Positions 1 through 4,526 of a stretch of 6,023 bases of DNA are shown piece by piece. The position numbers and the translations under genes are program-made. Source of the DNA: an uncultured bacterium (GTDB lineage: Bacteria > Cyanobacteriota > Vampirovibrionia > Gastranaerophilales > Gastranaerophilaceae); NCBI GenBank assembly GCA_949299435.1, contig CASGAK010000040.1, positions 1 through 6,023 of the forward strand, in the 5' to 3' direction. Every line of letters starts with the position of its first letter. Positions within the stretch are counted from its first letter, which is position 1. Under the pieces are notes generated by a model. The model ran no database searches. It was not told the DNA's origin and worked only from the letters and a program-made list of their open reading frames with translations.

Positions 1-77
1 ACACGGTCGTAAAGACTCACATCGGTGAAAATACTTGGCGGGCCACCGCCTGGGAAGATAACTCGTTGCCAAGGTCT
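1..77 (+). rRNA. rrf: 5S ribosomal RNA, 3' part (5' end outside window)
   Basis: This is the 3' two-thirds of a 5S rRNA, which sits in the central protuberance of the large ribosomal subunit. The window opens at ACACGG, corresponding to the conserved GAACACGG/GAACUC stretch of helix III. It then shows ACATCGGTGAAAATACTTGG (loop E region), the helix IV hairpin TGGCGG-GCCA-CCGCCT, a GGGAAGATAACTCG segment equivalent to the usual GGGAGAGUAGG, and TTGCCAAGG, the 3' strand of closing helix I. The exact 3' end is estimated at 74-78 because the 5' strand of helix I is missing. The usual 16S-23S-5S order predicts 23S just upstream. A strong terminator follows at once, so this is the end of an rRNA operon. 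Confidence 0.9.
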
Positions 78-85
78 TGTTTAGA

Positions 86-123
86 AAAAAAGAGTTAATT
101 GATTTTTCAGTTAACTCTTTTTT
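86..123. terminator. Bidirectional intrinsic terminator after 5S rRNA
   Basis: The arms AAAAAAGAGTTAA (86-98) and TTAACTCTTTTTT (111-123) are perfect complements. The interior continues pairing as TTGA/TCAG with one G-T pair, giving about 17 bp closed by a TTTT loop. The plus strand ends in a T run, ending the rRNA operon. The minus strand ends in seven T (91-85), so the same hairpin can stop transcripts of the acetyltransferase-like gene arriving from the right. Confidence 0.88.
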
Positions 124-139
124 GTTATTTATATTTTAT

Positions 140-358
140 TTAGATATCTAATTTTGCTGTTAAATTTATATTCTCATTTGTTTTGCTGGGGTTAATATCT
201 AGGGAGCTTTTTAGTTTATTTACGGCTTTTTGGGCATTATTTGGAGTAATTTCCATTAGAATTTTATTATTGTCTTGGGTGCCTATTGTTATAAAGCCAA
301 GTTCTTTGTATTTATTCACAGTGTTGTATGGTCCGTCTGTTATTGCTTCAAGTTTTAT
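140..358 (-). pseudogene. Displaced C-terminal part of the GNAT-like gene
   Basis: On the minus strand, in the frame one base off from the upstream gene, an open stretch runs from the A9 tract to a TAA at 142-140. It has no start codon or ribosome site of its own. It encodes about 72 residues beginning IKLEAITDGPYNTVNKYKEL and continuing GFITIG. The pattern of strand, Asp-Gly-Pro, helix and then KYKELGF is the classic end of a GNAT fold, where the residue before LGF closes the acetyl-CoA site. No stop codon interrupts it, and its composition matches the upstream half, so the break looks recent or tolerated. It then ends in a polar tail (about residues 50-71) and meets the shared terminator at 86-123. 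Confidence 0.75.
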
Positions 359-806
359 TTTTTTTTGATTTATTGGTTAAAAAGTCATTAAATATTTGAT
401 TAAATAAAGTTTTGCCTGCGTATTTTACTTTTTGTCCAAATTCTATTGGCCAAGTGCAGATGCAGTCAAGATGGTAGTTATTTTTTCCTGGGAGGTATGT
501 TATTATTCCACAGGGTTTGTTTTGGCTGGTTAGTAAGTATGTTATTCTGTTAGGTTCCTGAGCTTTTAGGATTGCATAGGAAAGCATTTCTTGCCAACGG
601 TTATATTCTTGTTGTTTTAAGTTTGGCATCAATGTTTTCATGTTAATATTCTTGTCTAATTCTTTTAGAAATCTCCTGTCGTGTTTAAGATCCAGTTTAT
701 ATAAATCTAGGTTATTTTTAATGTTGGAATATTTATTTTTAATTATTGCAATATGTCGGGCTTCAAAATTTGGGGAATTAATTATTGAGGTATTTTGTAT
801 ATTCAT
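348..806 (-). CDS. GNAT-like acetyltransferase, N-terminal part, frameshifted
   Basis: This encodes 152 residues from the ATG at 806. GAAAGG sits ten bases upstream, and I prefer it to the in-frame TTG at 827. The protein has a basic N-terminal half, then an acetyltransferase-like core: strand YLLTSQNKPCGIITYL, strand HLDCICTWPI, and an Ala/Gly-containing turn plus helix (FGQKVKYAGKTLFNQIF) where GNAT enzymes bind acetyl-CoA pyrophosphate. The frame then ends at a TGA (350-348) straight after an A9 run. The missing end of the fold is encoded in the adjacent frame down to 140. Dropping one A would give a continuous protein of about 221 residues. Similar GNAT-like proteins are, from memory, repeated in Gastranaerophilales genomes; their substrates are unknown. 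Whether this gene is dead, slippage-rescued or a homopolymer sequencing error cannot be told here. Confidence 0.75.
   Translation of the reverse strand: MNIQNTSIINSPNFEARHIAIIKNKYSNIKNNLDLYKLDLKHDRRFLKELDKNINMKTLMPNLKQQEYNRWQEMLSYAILKAQEPNRITYLLTSQNKPCGIITYLPGKNNYHLDCICTWPIEFGQKVKYAGKTLFNQIFNDFLTNKSKKNKT
358..366 (-). other. A9 homopolymer at the frameshift point
   Basis: The coding strand carries nine consecutive A between TC and TAAAAC. Eight A would join both halves of the GNAT-like gene into one frame (Ser-Lys-Lys-Ile-Lys-Leu-Glu). Runs of nine or more A are known sites of RNA polymerase slippage, and are also the commonest place for sequencing and assembly indels. Confidence 0.8.
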
Positions 807-859
807 TAGTTTATTACCTTTCAGCAATATTAAGTTTGCAAAAGTTTAAAATTGCTAAT

Positions 860-888
860 TTGACTTTTGCCTATTAATAATTATATAC
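860..888 (+). promoter_or_regulatory. Possible promoter of the zinc-ribbon gene
   Basis: TTGACT (860-865) is followed after 16-18 bp by an overlapping set of AT-rich -10 candidates (TATATA at 882-887, or TATACA at 884-889). Transcription would begin at or within a few bases of the ATG at 894, leaving almost no leader. The -10 match is only 4 of 6, so this is tentative. Confidence 0.4.
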
Positions 889-893
889 AAAGT

Positions 894-1271
894 ATGATTA
901 TATTGGAGTTATTTAAAAAAAATAGAGTTTGCACTCATGATAGAGTGAGTGTAGAAGCTGATTTATCTTATTGTCCTGATTGTGGCGAGTTAATTAAAAA
1001 TCAGTGGTTTTTAACAAGATGTAATTGTTGTGGGGTTAAGTTAAAGGCAACCATTAGGAATGGAGAGATAGTTCCGGAGGATCATTTTTGTCACAATTGC
1101 GGAGCTAGAAAATTTATAATTGAGCCTTTAGAGAAGATAAATTTTATAAACATTGATTATGCTGTATTAGTTAAAAGTGTTGTAAAGGCATCAGTTGAGG
1201 ATAAAATCCAGAGTTGGGTGGATATTAAAACATGTAATTGCAGACAAGAATTGCTGCCACAATTCCTATAA
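894..1271 (+). CDS. Small zinc-ribbon protein of unknown function
   Basis: A protein of 125 residues with clustered Cys: C13-T-H15 near the start, CPDCG at 27-31, C43-N-C45-C46-G, and CHNCG at 66-70. These give two likely zinc knuckles of rubredoxin/zinc-ribbon type. Between them lies the well-ordered segment NQWFLTRC, then VKLKATIRNGEIVPED. I recall very similar small proteins in Melainabacteria but know no function; nucleic-acid or protein binding is a guess. The ATG at 894 is chosen over an in-frame TTG at 867 because the upstream residues look unrelated to the domain. No Shine-Dalgarno motif precedes either. The last 15 codons (from residue 111, including a CNC) overlap spmB in antisense by 47 bp, so this tail may be a recent extension past a lost stop. 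Confidence 0.7.
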   Translation: MIILELFKKNRVCTHDRVSVEADLSYCPDCGELIKNQWFLTRCNCCGVKLKATIRNGEIVPEDHFCHNCGARKFIIEPLEKINFINIDYAVLVKSVVKASVEDKIQSWVDIKTCNCRQELLPQFL

Positions 1272-1758
1272 AGTCGGCTAGAAGTCCTGCTATGAGTGCG
1301 TATCTAAATTTTGAAATACCTACTGCACCGAAGTATACGGCGAGGATATAAAAAGTTGTTTCGCTGGAGCCTACCATTACGGCTGCAAGTTTAGTTGTAT
1401 AGGCATCTGGTCCTGAGTTGTGGGCAATATCTGAGAACACTCCTAGAGCTGCTGAGCCTGAGAGTGATCTTACTATCATAATCGGAATTACATCTGCTGA
1501 TACATTGAAATGTGACAGTAGTGGGGTAAGTAATTGTCCTATAGCTTCAATTATGCCTGAGGCTCTGAACATGGAAATTCCGACAATTATTGCGACAAGG
1601 TAGGGTATGATATTTACTGCGACTTTAAAACCTTCTTTAGCTCCGTCTGTGAATACTTCATATAGCGGTACTTTTTTTACAAGTCCCAAAGTCAGTATCA
1701 AGATTAAAATCAAAGGCAGAGTCCATAGAGATATTATGTTCATAATTTGGTGAAACAT
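1225..1758 (-). CDS. spmB: Spore maturation protein B family membrane protein
   Basis: This 177-residue integral membrane protein matches SpmB, which is about 178 residues in Bacillus. It has a hydrophobic N-terminal helix (about 8-28), another around 47-64, and the conserved core: RSLSGSAALG (97-106), a GPD (116-118), then SSETTFYILAVYFGAVG (131-147). A last membrane span around 155-174 follows. It carries the nucleoside-recognition (Gate) type domain. In Bacillus, SpmA and SpmB are needed for full dehydration of the spore core; the transported molecule is not established. The start at 1758 overlaps the spmA stop by one base (TAATG). A strong ribosome site AAGGGGGTG (1774-1766) lies inside the end of spmA, so translation is probably coupled. 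Its stop lies within the convergent zinc-ribbon gene, and I see no terminator after it. Confidence 0.9.
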   Translation of the reverse strand: MFHQIMNIISLWTLPLILILILTLGLVKKVPLYEVFTDGAKEGFKVAVNIIPYLVAIIVGISMFRASGIIEAIGQLLTPLLSHFNVSADVIPIMIVRSLSGSAALGVFSDIAHNSGPDAYTTKLAAVMVGSSETTFYILAVYFGAVGISKFRYALIAGLLADFIGIVAAILVCNYMF

Positions 1759-2387
1759 TATATTTCACCCCCTTGATTATATTTTTCATTATTATAAATT
1801 GTTTCTTTTTGTGGTGCCCAAATTTTTTGGAAAATTTTTGCGATAGTTATGGCACTAAGAAAAGCAATTGTTGTAACTAAAAGAGTTGGTGCTATAATTT
1901 CTGTCGGATTTTTATATCCGATGCTTATTAATACTGAAATTACGGTTGCGGGAATCAGTTGAAATCCTGCTGTACTCATAGCCAGAAACATACACATAGC
2001 ATTTGATGCTGATTTTTTATCAATATTTTGCTTTTGCAATTCTTCCATAGCTTTAATTCCGATTGGTGTTGCAGCATTTGCTAGTCCAAGAGCATTTGCT
2101 GAAAAACTCATTGCTATATCGCCTATTGCAGGTGAATCTTCTGGAATTTCATTAAATAGTCTTTTGGTAATCGGTTTTATTATTTTGGCTATAATTTTTA
2201 TAAGTCCGCATTTTTTCGCAATTTTCATCATGCCAAGCCAAAATGCCATAATTCCGATTAGAGAAAATGCCACTTTTACTGACAATTCTGCTCCTGTCAG
2301 AATTGCATTCACAACGTCTGGTAATTTTCCGTTTACTACCCCTGCTATTATCGAAATCGTGATAAGAATGTAAAAAATATAATTCAT
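1758..2387 (-). CDS. spmA: Spore maturation protein A family membrane protein
   Basis: This encodes 209 residues, close to Bacillus SpmA (about 196). The N-terminus is a membrane helix (about 4-18) ending in NG, as in the family. There follow GIMAFWLGMMKIAKKCGLI (45-63), the signature NALGLANAATPIGIKAM (98-114), and more membrane segments around 131-156 and 165-184. These place it in the nucleoside-recognition/Gate superfamily with SpmB, its expected membrane partner. The C-terminal 20 residues are a polar tail (PQKETIYNNEKYNQGGEI) whose DNA also holds the spmB ribosome site. The ATG at 2387 aligns with the family start. It lacks a Shine-Dalgarno motif and instead has an extended -10 promoter six bases upstream, suggesting a leaderless message. 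It is 27 bp after the pilin-like gene on the same strand. Confidence 0.9.
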   Translation of the reverse strand: MNYIFYILITISIIAGVVNGKLPDVVNAILTGAELSVKVAFSLIGIMAFWLGMMKIAKKCGLIKIIAKIIKPITKRLFNEIPEDSPAIGDIAMSFSANALGLANAATPIGIKAMEELQKQNIDKKSASNAMCMFLAMSTAGFQLIPATVISVLISIGYKNPTEIIAPTLLVTTIAFLSAITIAKIFQKIWAPQKETIYNNEKYNQGGEI

Positions 2388-2393
2388 AAAATG

Positions 2394-2422
2394 ATTATAT
2401 CATAAAGTTATATTTTAATTGT
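2394..2422 (-). promoter_or_regulatory. Extended -10 promoter at spmA, leaderless position
   Basis: TATAAT (2399-2394) is preceded by TG one base earlier (TGATATAAT), a full extended -10 element. The -35 position at 17 bp spacing is a poor ACAATT, which extended -10 promoters tolerate. The last base of the -10 is separated from the spmA ATG by six bases, so transcription should begin on or next to the A of ATG. The element also forms the small inverted repeat ATGAT-ATA-ATCAT. Confidence 0.6.
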
Positions 2423-3122
2423 GCATTTCTTTCCACATGTTTAATGAGGAGATTCCTCCTTTTTCATAGGAATTTATTCCACAACCTCTAGGTATTAATT
2501 TATAGCTGTATTTATCTTTTACAAAACTCATTTTAAATAAATCGTATCCCCATTTATTTGGACCTTTTTGTCCGTTAATGTCTATTAACATTGATATTGG
2601 AACAGAATCTTGCAGATATGAAATTACAATTGAGCCGTCATTTAGAAGATATACTAAATTTATGTTGTTTATTCTATTTTTATTGAGTCCAGTACAGTTT
2701 TTGTTATTTGTTGCCAATTCTTCTTCTGTATAATCTGGTTTTTCTGTTATTAGAGTGTCAAGACCTTTGTATTGATCTTTCATAAGGCAACCTTTGTTAG
2801 CTGCTTGTGTTGTACAAATTTTAGCCAGTTTAAGATTTTTTTCAAGTGCAGCTCTTAGGTCTGCACAGGACTCTTTTGATGCATATTTACCCTGTGCATC
2901 TGAATTACTTATATCAACGTGATAGCAGTCTGTAATGCCGCCTATATCGAATATTGATTTGTTATATGCTTGGGATAGTGTTGAGTACATTTTTTTATAT
3001 TGATTTTTAAGTACCATAAACTTATATTTCCCAATTATTACAGGTAGCGTCATCGCTGCGATTATTCCTATTATTCCGAGGGTTATCAATACCTCTGACA
3101 GCGTAAATCCTCTTTTATTCAT
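2415..3122 (-). CDS. Type IV pilin-like protein with N-terminal methylation motif
   Basis: A 235-residue prepilin-like protein. The leader MNKRG is followed by FTLSEVLITLGIIGIIAAMT: prepilin peptidase should cut after Gly5, leaving Phe1 and the conserved Glu5 of the mature chain, and the hydrophobic helix (to about residue 30) anchors it in the inner membrane before assembly. The globular part has six Cys (66, 86, 103, 112, 143, 214), enough for three disulfides, and the motif DINGQKGPNKWGYDLF (181-196), common in this lineage's pseudopilins. I cannot tell pilus, secretion or uptake use apart. The start is the ATG at 3122, five bases after GGAGG (3132-3128); an in-frame ATG at 3134 overlaps that ribosome site and is unlikely. 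No pilus assembly genes are nearby, so it acts with machinery encoded elsewhere. It is driven by a consensus promoter and leads into spmAB. Confidence 0.88.
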   Translation of the reverse strand: MNKRGFTLSEVLITLGIIGIIAAMTLPVIIGKYKFMVLKNQYKKMYSTLSQAYNKSIFDIGGITDCYHVDISNSDAQGKYASKESCADLRAALEKNLKLAKICTTQAANKGCLMKDQYKGLDTLITEKPDYTEEELATNNKNCTGLNKNRINNINLVYLLNDGSIVISYLQDSVPISMLIDINGQKGPNKWGYDLFKMSFVKDKYSYKLIPRGCGINSYEKGGISSLNMWKEMHN

Positions 3123-3127
3123 CATGA

Positions 3128-3132
3128 CCTCC
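3128..3132 (-). promoter_or_regulatory. Ribosome binding site that sets the pilin start
   Basis: GGAGG lies five bases before the ATG at 3122 and two bases before the ATG at 3125, and it overlaps the G of the upstream ATG at 3134. Spacing favours 3122, which gives the five-residue leader MNKRG typical of class III-like/short prepilin leaders. Confidence 0.75.
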
Positions 3133-3150
3133 ATAGCATATTATATTAAT

Positions 3151-3179
3151 ATTATATGACATATATAGCATATTGTCAA
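3151..3179 (-). promoter_or_regulatory. Consensus sigma-70 promoter of the pilin gene
   Basis: On the minus strand TTGACA (3179-3174) and TATAAT (3156-3151) are separated by exactly 17 bp, a perfect match to both hexamers and spacing. The predicted start is near 3144, giving a leader of about 22 bases that contains GGAGG. A promoter this strong usually needs a repressor; the -35 lies within an inverted repeat. Confidence 0.88.
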
Positions 3180-3183
3180 TATG
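3169..3183. promoter_or_regulatory. Inverted repeat over the pilin -35, candidate operator
   Basis: CATATTGTCAATATG is a perfect 7-1-7 inverted repeat centred on 3176 and covers the whole -35 hexamer. It lies between the pilin gene and a divergent XRE regulator, a typical operator position. Binding by that regulator is inferred, not shown. Confidence 0.55.
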
Positions 3184-3247
3184 AATATGGTTAACTTAGC
3201 ATGTTGTTTTCTATTGAAAATTAGTATCCTCTAATAAAGGAGTCATA

Positions 3248-3565
3248 ATGAATAGAAAGTTATTTGGTCAAAAATTAAAAAATATAAGAAAATTTCAAAA
3301 ATATACACAAGAAAAGCTAGCAGAGCTTATTGATATTGATGTCCGTCAAATCGCTAGAATCGAAGCAGGTGAAAGCCTTCCATCTCTTGAAACTTTTATA
3401 AAAATCTCAGACGTACTTCAAGTTACTCCTAATGATTTGTTAAATTTTACATCAAAAGAATTAACTGCAAGTGAAATGCTAAAATCTGACATAAATGACA
3501 TTTTATCTCTTGCAAAAGATGATCAGCTGCAATTGATTAAAAAACTTATTTTGGCTGTTTTATAA
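3248..3565 (+). CDS. XRE-family helix-turn-helix transcriptional regulator
   Basis: A 105-residue protein with an HTH_3/XRE domain at about residues 6-66. After LKNIRKFQKYTQEKLAELID (helices 1-2) come IDVRQIARIEAGESLPSLET (recognition helix and following turn) and FIKISDVLQVTPNDLLNF (helices 4-5), the canonical Cro/C1 layout. The remaining 38 residues form a helical, hydrophobic-ended tail (LSLAKDDQLQLIKKLILAVL) that may dimerise. The ATG at 3248 follows AAAGGAG (3236-3242) at ideal spacing. It is transcribed away from the pilin gene across a 113-bp region holding an inverted repeat and three phased repeats, so it may control the pilin, itself, or both. I find no convincing -10/-35 for it; its promoter probably lies within 3180-3235. 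It lacks any phage-like neighbour, so a chromosomal regulator is more likely than a prophage repressor. Confidence 0.88.
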   Translation: MNRKLFGQKLKNIRKFQKYTQEKLAELIDIDVRQIARIEAGESLPSLETFIKISDVLQVTPNDLLNFTSKELTASEMLKSDINDILSLAKDDQLQLIKKLILAVL

Positions 3566-3739
3566 CTGTGCAAATGTACAAAAACCCTTTAGAATATTTT
3601 GCACTAAAATAAGTAAAATATTTTATTAAAGCCTTGTAAATCACAGAAAAATCATTGATAAAGAGCAAAAGTGAAATTTATGAGTTTATATAAAAAACGC
3701 TTATAAGTTGTGAAATTTATCTTTTTGCTTAATTAATGT
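3566..3739. other. Gene-free AT-rich gap with an 11-bp direct repeat
   Basis: This stretch separates the 3' ends of the convergent XRE and EF-hand genes. GTGAAATTTAT occurs at 3671-3681 and again at 3710-3720, 39 bp apart, flanked by GCAAAA (3665-3670) on the left and its complement TTTTGC (3723-3728) on the right. A 7-bp inverted pair GTGCAAA/TTTGCAC (3568-3574, 3598-3604) follows the XRE stop, but its 23-base loop and lack of a T run make it a poor terminator. No ORF or RNA gene is evident. Confidence 0.5.
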
Positions 3740-4384
3740 CTAATATCTATGATGGTGATGACGAGGAGGCGGTGGAGGTGTATGGTGAATATGCGGTCTA
3801 TGCGGTCTGTAATGATAGACCGGAGGTAATGTGTAATAGTATGGGTATGGGTAAATTGGCACAAAATTATAATCGTTTGATTTTTCATAATCTGACATAA
3901 TCTTGCGATATTCATTGTAGTTTATTGTATTTGGATTAGAATTATCTTCGTTATAGACTTCTGCAAGTGCTTTGAATCGCTTTTGCGTATTTTTTGCGTT
4001 TGTAGAAGTGTATGGGTATATGTTTTCTTCATTCCAATTACTGCGTTCTATTTCTACAACTTCATTTGATGAAATAACACCGTTACCGTTTATGTCCAAT
4101 TCATTAAAGATTTCTCTGCTTGATTTATCTGTATCTGAATTCAGTGCAATATCTCCGATTTTAAAACATTTTGGTGTATTTATTGCATCAGCTGTCGTGG
4201 TGTATGTTGGATAATTGAAATTCGGTACGTAAGGAATAATTTGAGCTTCTGAATTTTCAATTGGTGATGATGCTGCTATTGCAATTACTGTTGCACCAGC
4301 TAAACTTTTTAGTTTATTATGTTTAGGTCTGTTTTCACCTGTATATACAGGGTTTGTCTGATATTTTATTGCAGAAATTCTCAT
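3740..4384 (-). CDS. EF-hand protein with His/Pro/Tyr-rich tail, probably exported
   Basis: A 214-residue protein of unknown role. The first 27 residues are basic and polar; then LAGATVIAIAASS (28-40) resembles a signal or anchor helix, with a possible cut near SEAQ. A canonical calcium-binding EF loop, DINGNGVISSNE (97-108), has acidic or polar ligands at 1, 3, 5, 9 and 12 and Gly at 6. A second, degenerate loop, DNSNPNTINYNE (147-158), has Pro at 5 and Asn for Gly at 6. The last 40 residues are packed with Tyr, Pro and His: nine His, ending HHHHRY, which could bind metal. The start is the ATG at 4384, seven bases after AAGGAG (4397-4392); the ATG at 4390 is too close. It is monocistronic. 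An extracytoplasmic calcium-sensing or wall-associated role is a guess. Confidence 0.75.
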   Translation of the reverse strand: MRISAIKYQTNPVYTGENRPKHNKLKSLAGATVIAIAASSPIENSEAQIIPYVPNFNYPTYTTTADAINTPKCFKIGDIALNSDTDKSSREIFNELDINGNGVISSNEVVEIERSNWNEENIYPYTSTNAKNTQKRFKALAEVYNEDNSNPNTINYNEYRKIMSDYEKSNDYNFVPIYPYPYYYTLPPVYHYRPHRPHIHHTPPPPPRHHHHRY

Positions 4385-4414
4385 ACACATACTCCTTATA
4401 ATTTACCCCTTTTT

Positions 4415-4420
4415 ATTATA
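4415..4420 (-). promoter_or_regulatory. Likely -10 box of the EF-hand gene
   Basis: TATAAT on the minus strand at 4420-4415 would start transcription near 4408, leaving a leader of about 24 bases with AAGGAG at 4397-4392. No good -35 is seen at 16-18 bp. Confidence 0.45.
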
Positions 4421-4474
4421 TTAATTTGCTAAATAAAAAATATGTTTGTTTGTAAAGTAATTGTTACATATAGT

Positions 4475-4508
4475 AAAAGAGTCACTTTTTTAATAAAGTG
4501 ACTCTTTT
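4475..4508 (-). terminator. Terminator of the acyl-CoA ligase gene
   Basis: AAAAGAGTCACTTT (4475-4488) and AAAGTGACTCTTTT (4495-4508) pair perfectly over 14 bp with the six-base loop TTTAAT. It lies 19 bp past the ligase stop and before the EF-hand promoter. The minus-strand exit has only four T before the sequence becomes mixed, but the A/T-rich ends of the stem resemble the 5S terminator's design. Confidence 0.85.
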
Positions 4509-4526
4509 TTTATTAATCTTATTTTA

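Larger units (their letters stand above)
3134..3205 (+). repeat. Three phased direct repeats TAGCAT(A/G)TT
   Basis: TAGCATATT occurs at 3134-3142 and 3166-3174, and TAGCATGTT at 3197-3205. Start-to-start distances are 32 and 31 bp, about three helical turns, so all three would face the same side of the DNA. The middle copy overlaps the inverted repeat at the -35 and the first overlaps the pilin translation start region. They may be protein-binding sites, although the region is AT-rich and chance matches are possible. Confidence 0.5.

Noticed and set aside
183..368. A 61-codon plus-strand frame with a hydrophobic translation
   Set aside because: It is the complement of the displaced GNAT C-terminal half, whose translation has recognisable GNAT features; no ribosome site precedes it.
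640..849. A 69-codon plus-strand frame
   Set aside because: It is antisense to the N-terminal part of the GNAT-like gene and has no supporting start signals.
994..1014. Hairpin TTAAAAATC-AGT-GGTTTTTAA that could end spmB transcription
   Set aside because: It is only a 9-bp A/T stem inside codons for a conserved LIKNQWFL segment, more than 200 bp past spmB, and is better explained by coding.
1418..2373. Two short plus-strand frames (1418-1603 and 2164-2373)
   Set aside because: Both are antisense to the clearly recognised spmB and spmA.
3568..3604. Inverted repeat GTGCAAA/TTTGCAC as a terminator of the XRE gene
   Set aside because: The stem is only 7 bp with a 23-base loop, and no T run follows.
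3733..3915. A 60-codon minus-strand His/Ile-rich frame
   Set aside because: It is an out-of-frame reading of the EF-hand gene's His/Pro-rich tail, whose repeated codons read as His/Thr/Ile when shifted.
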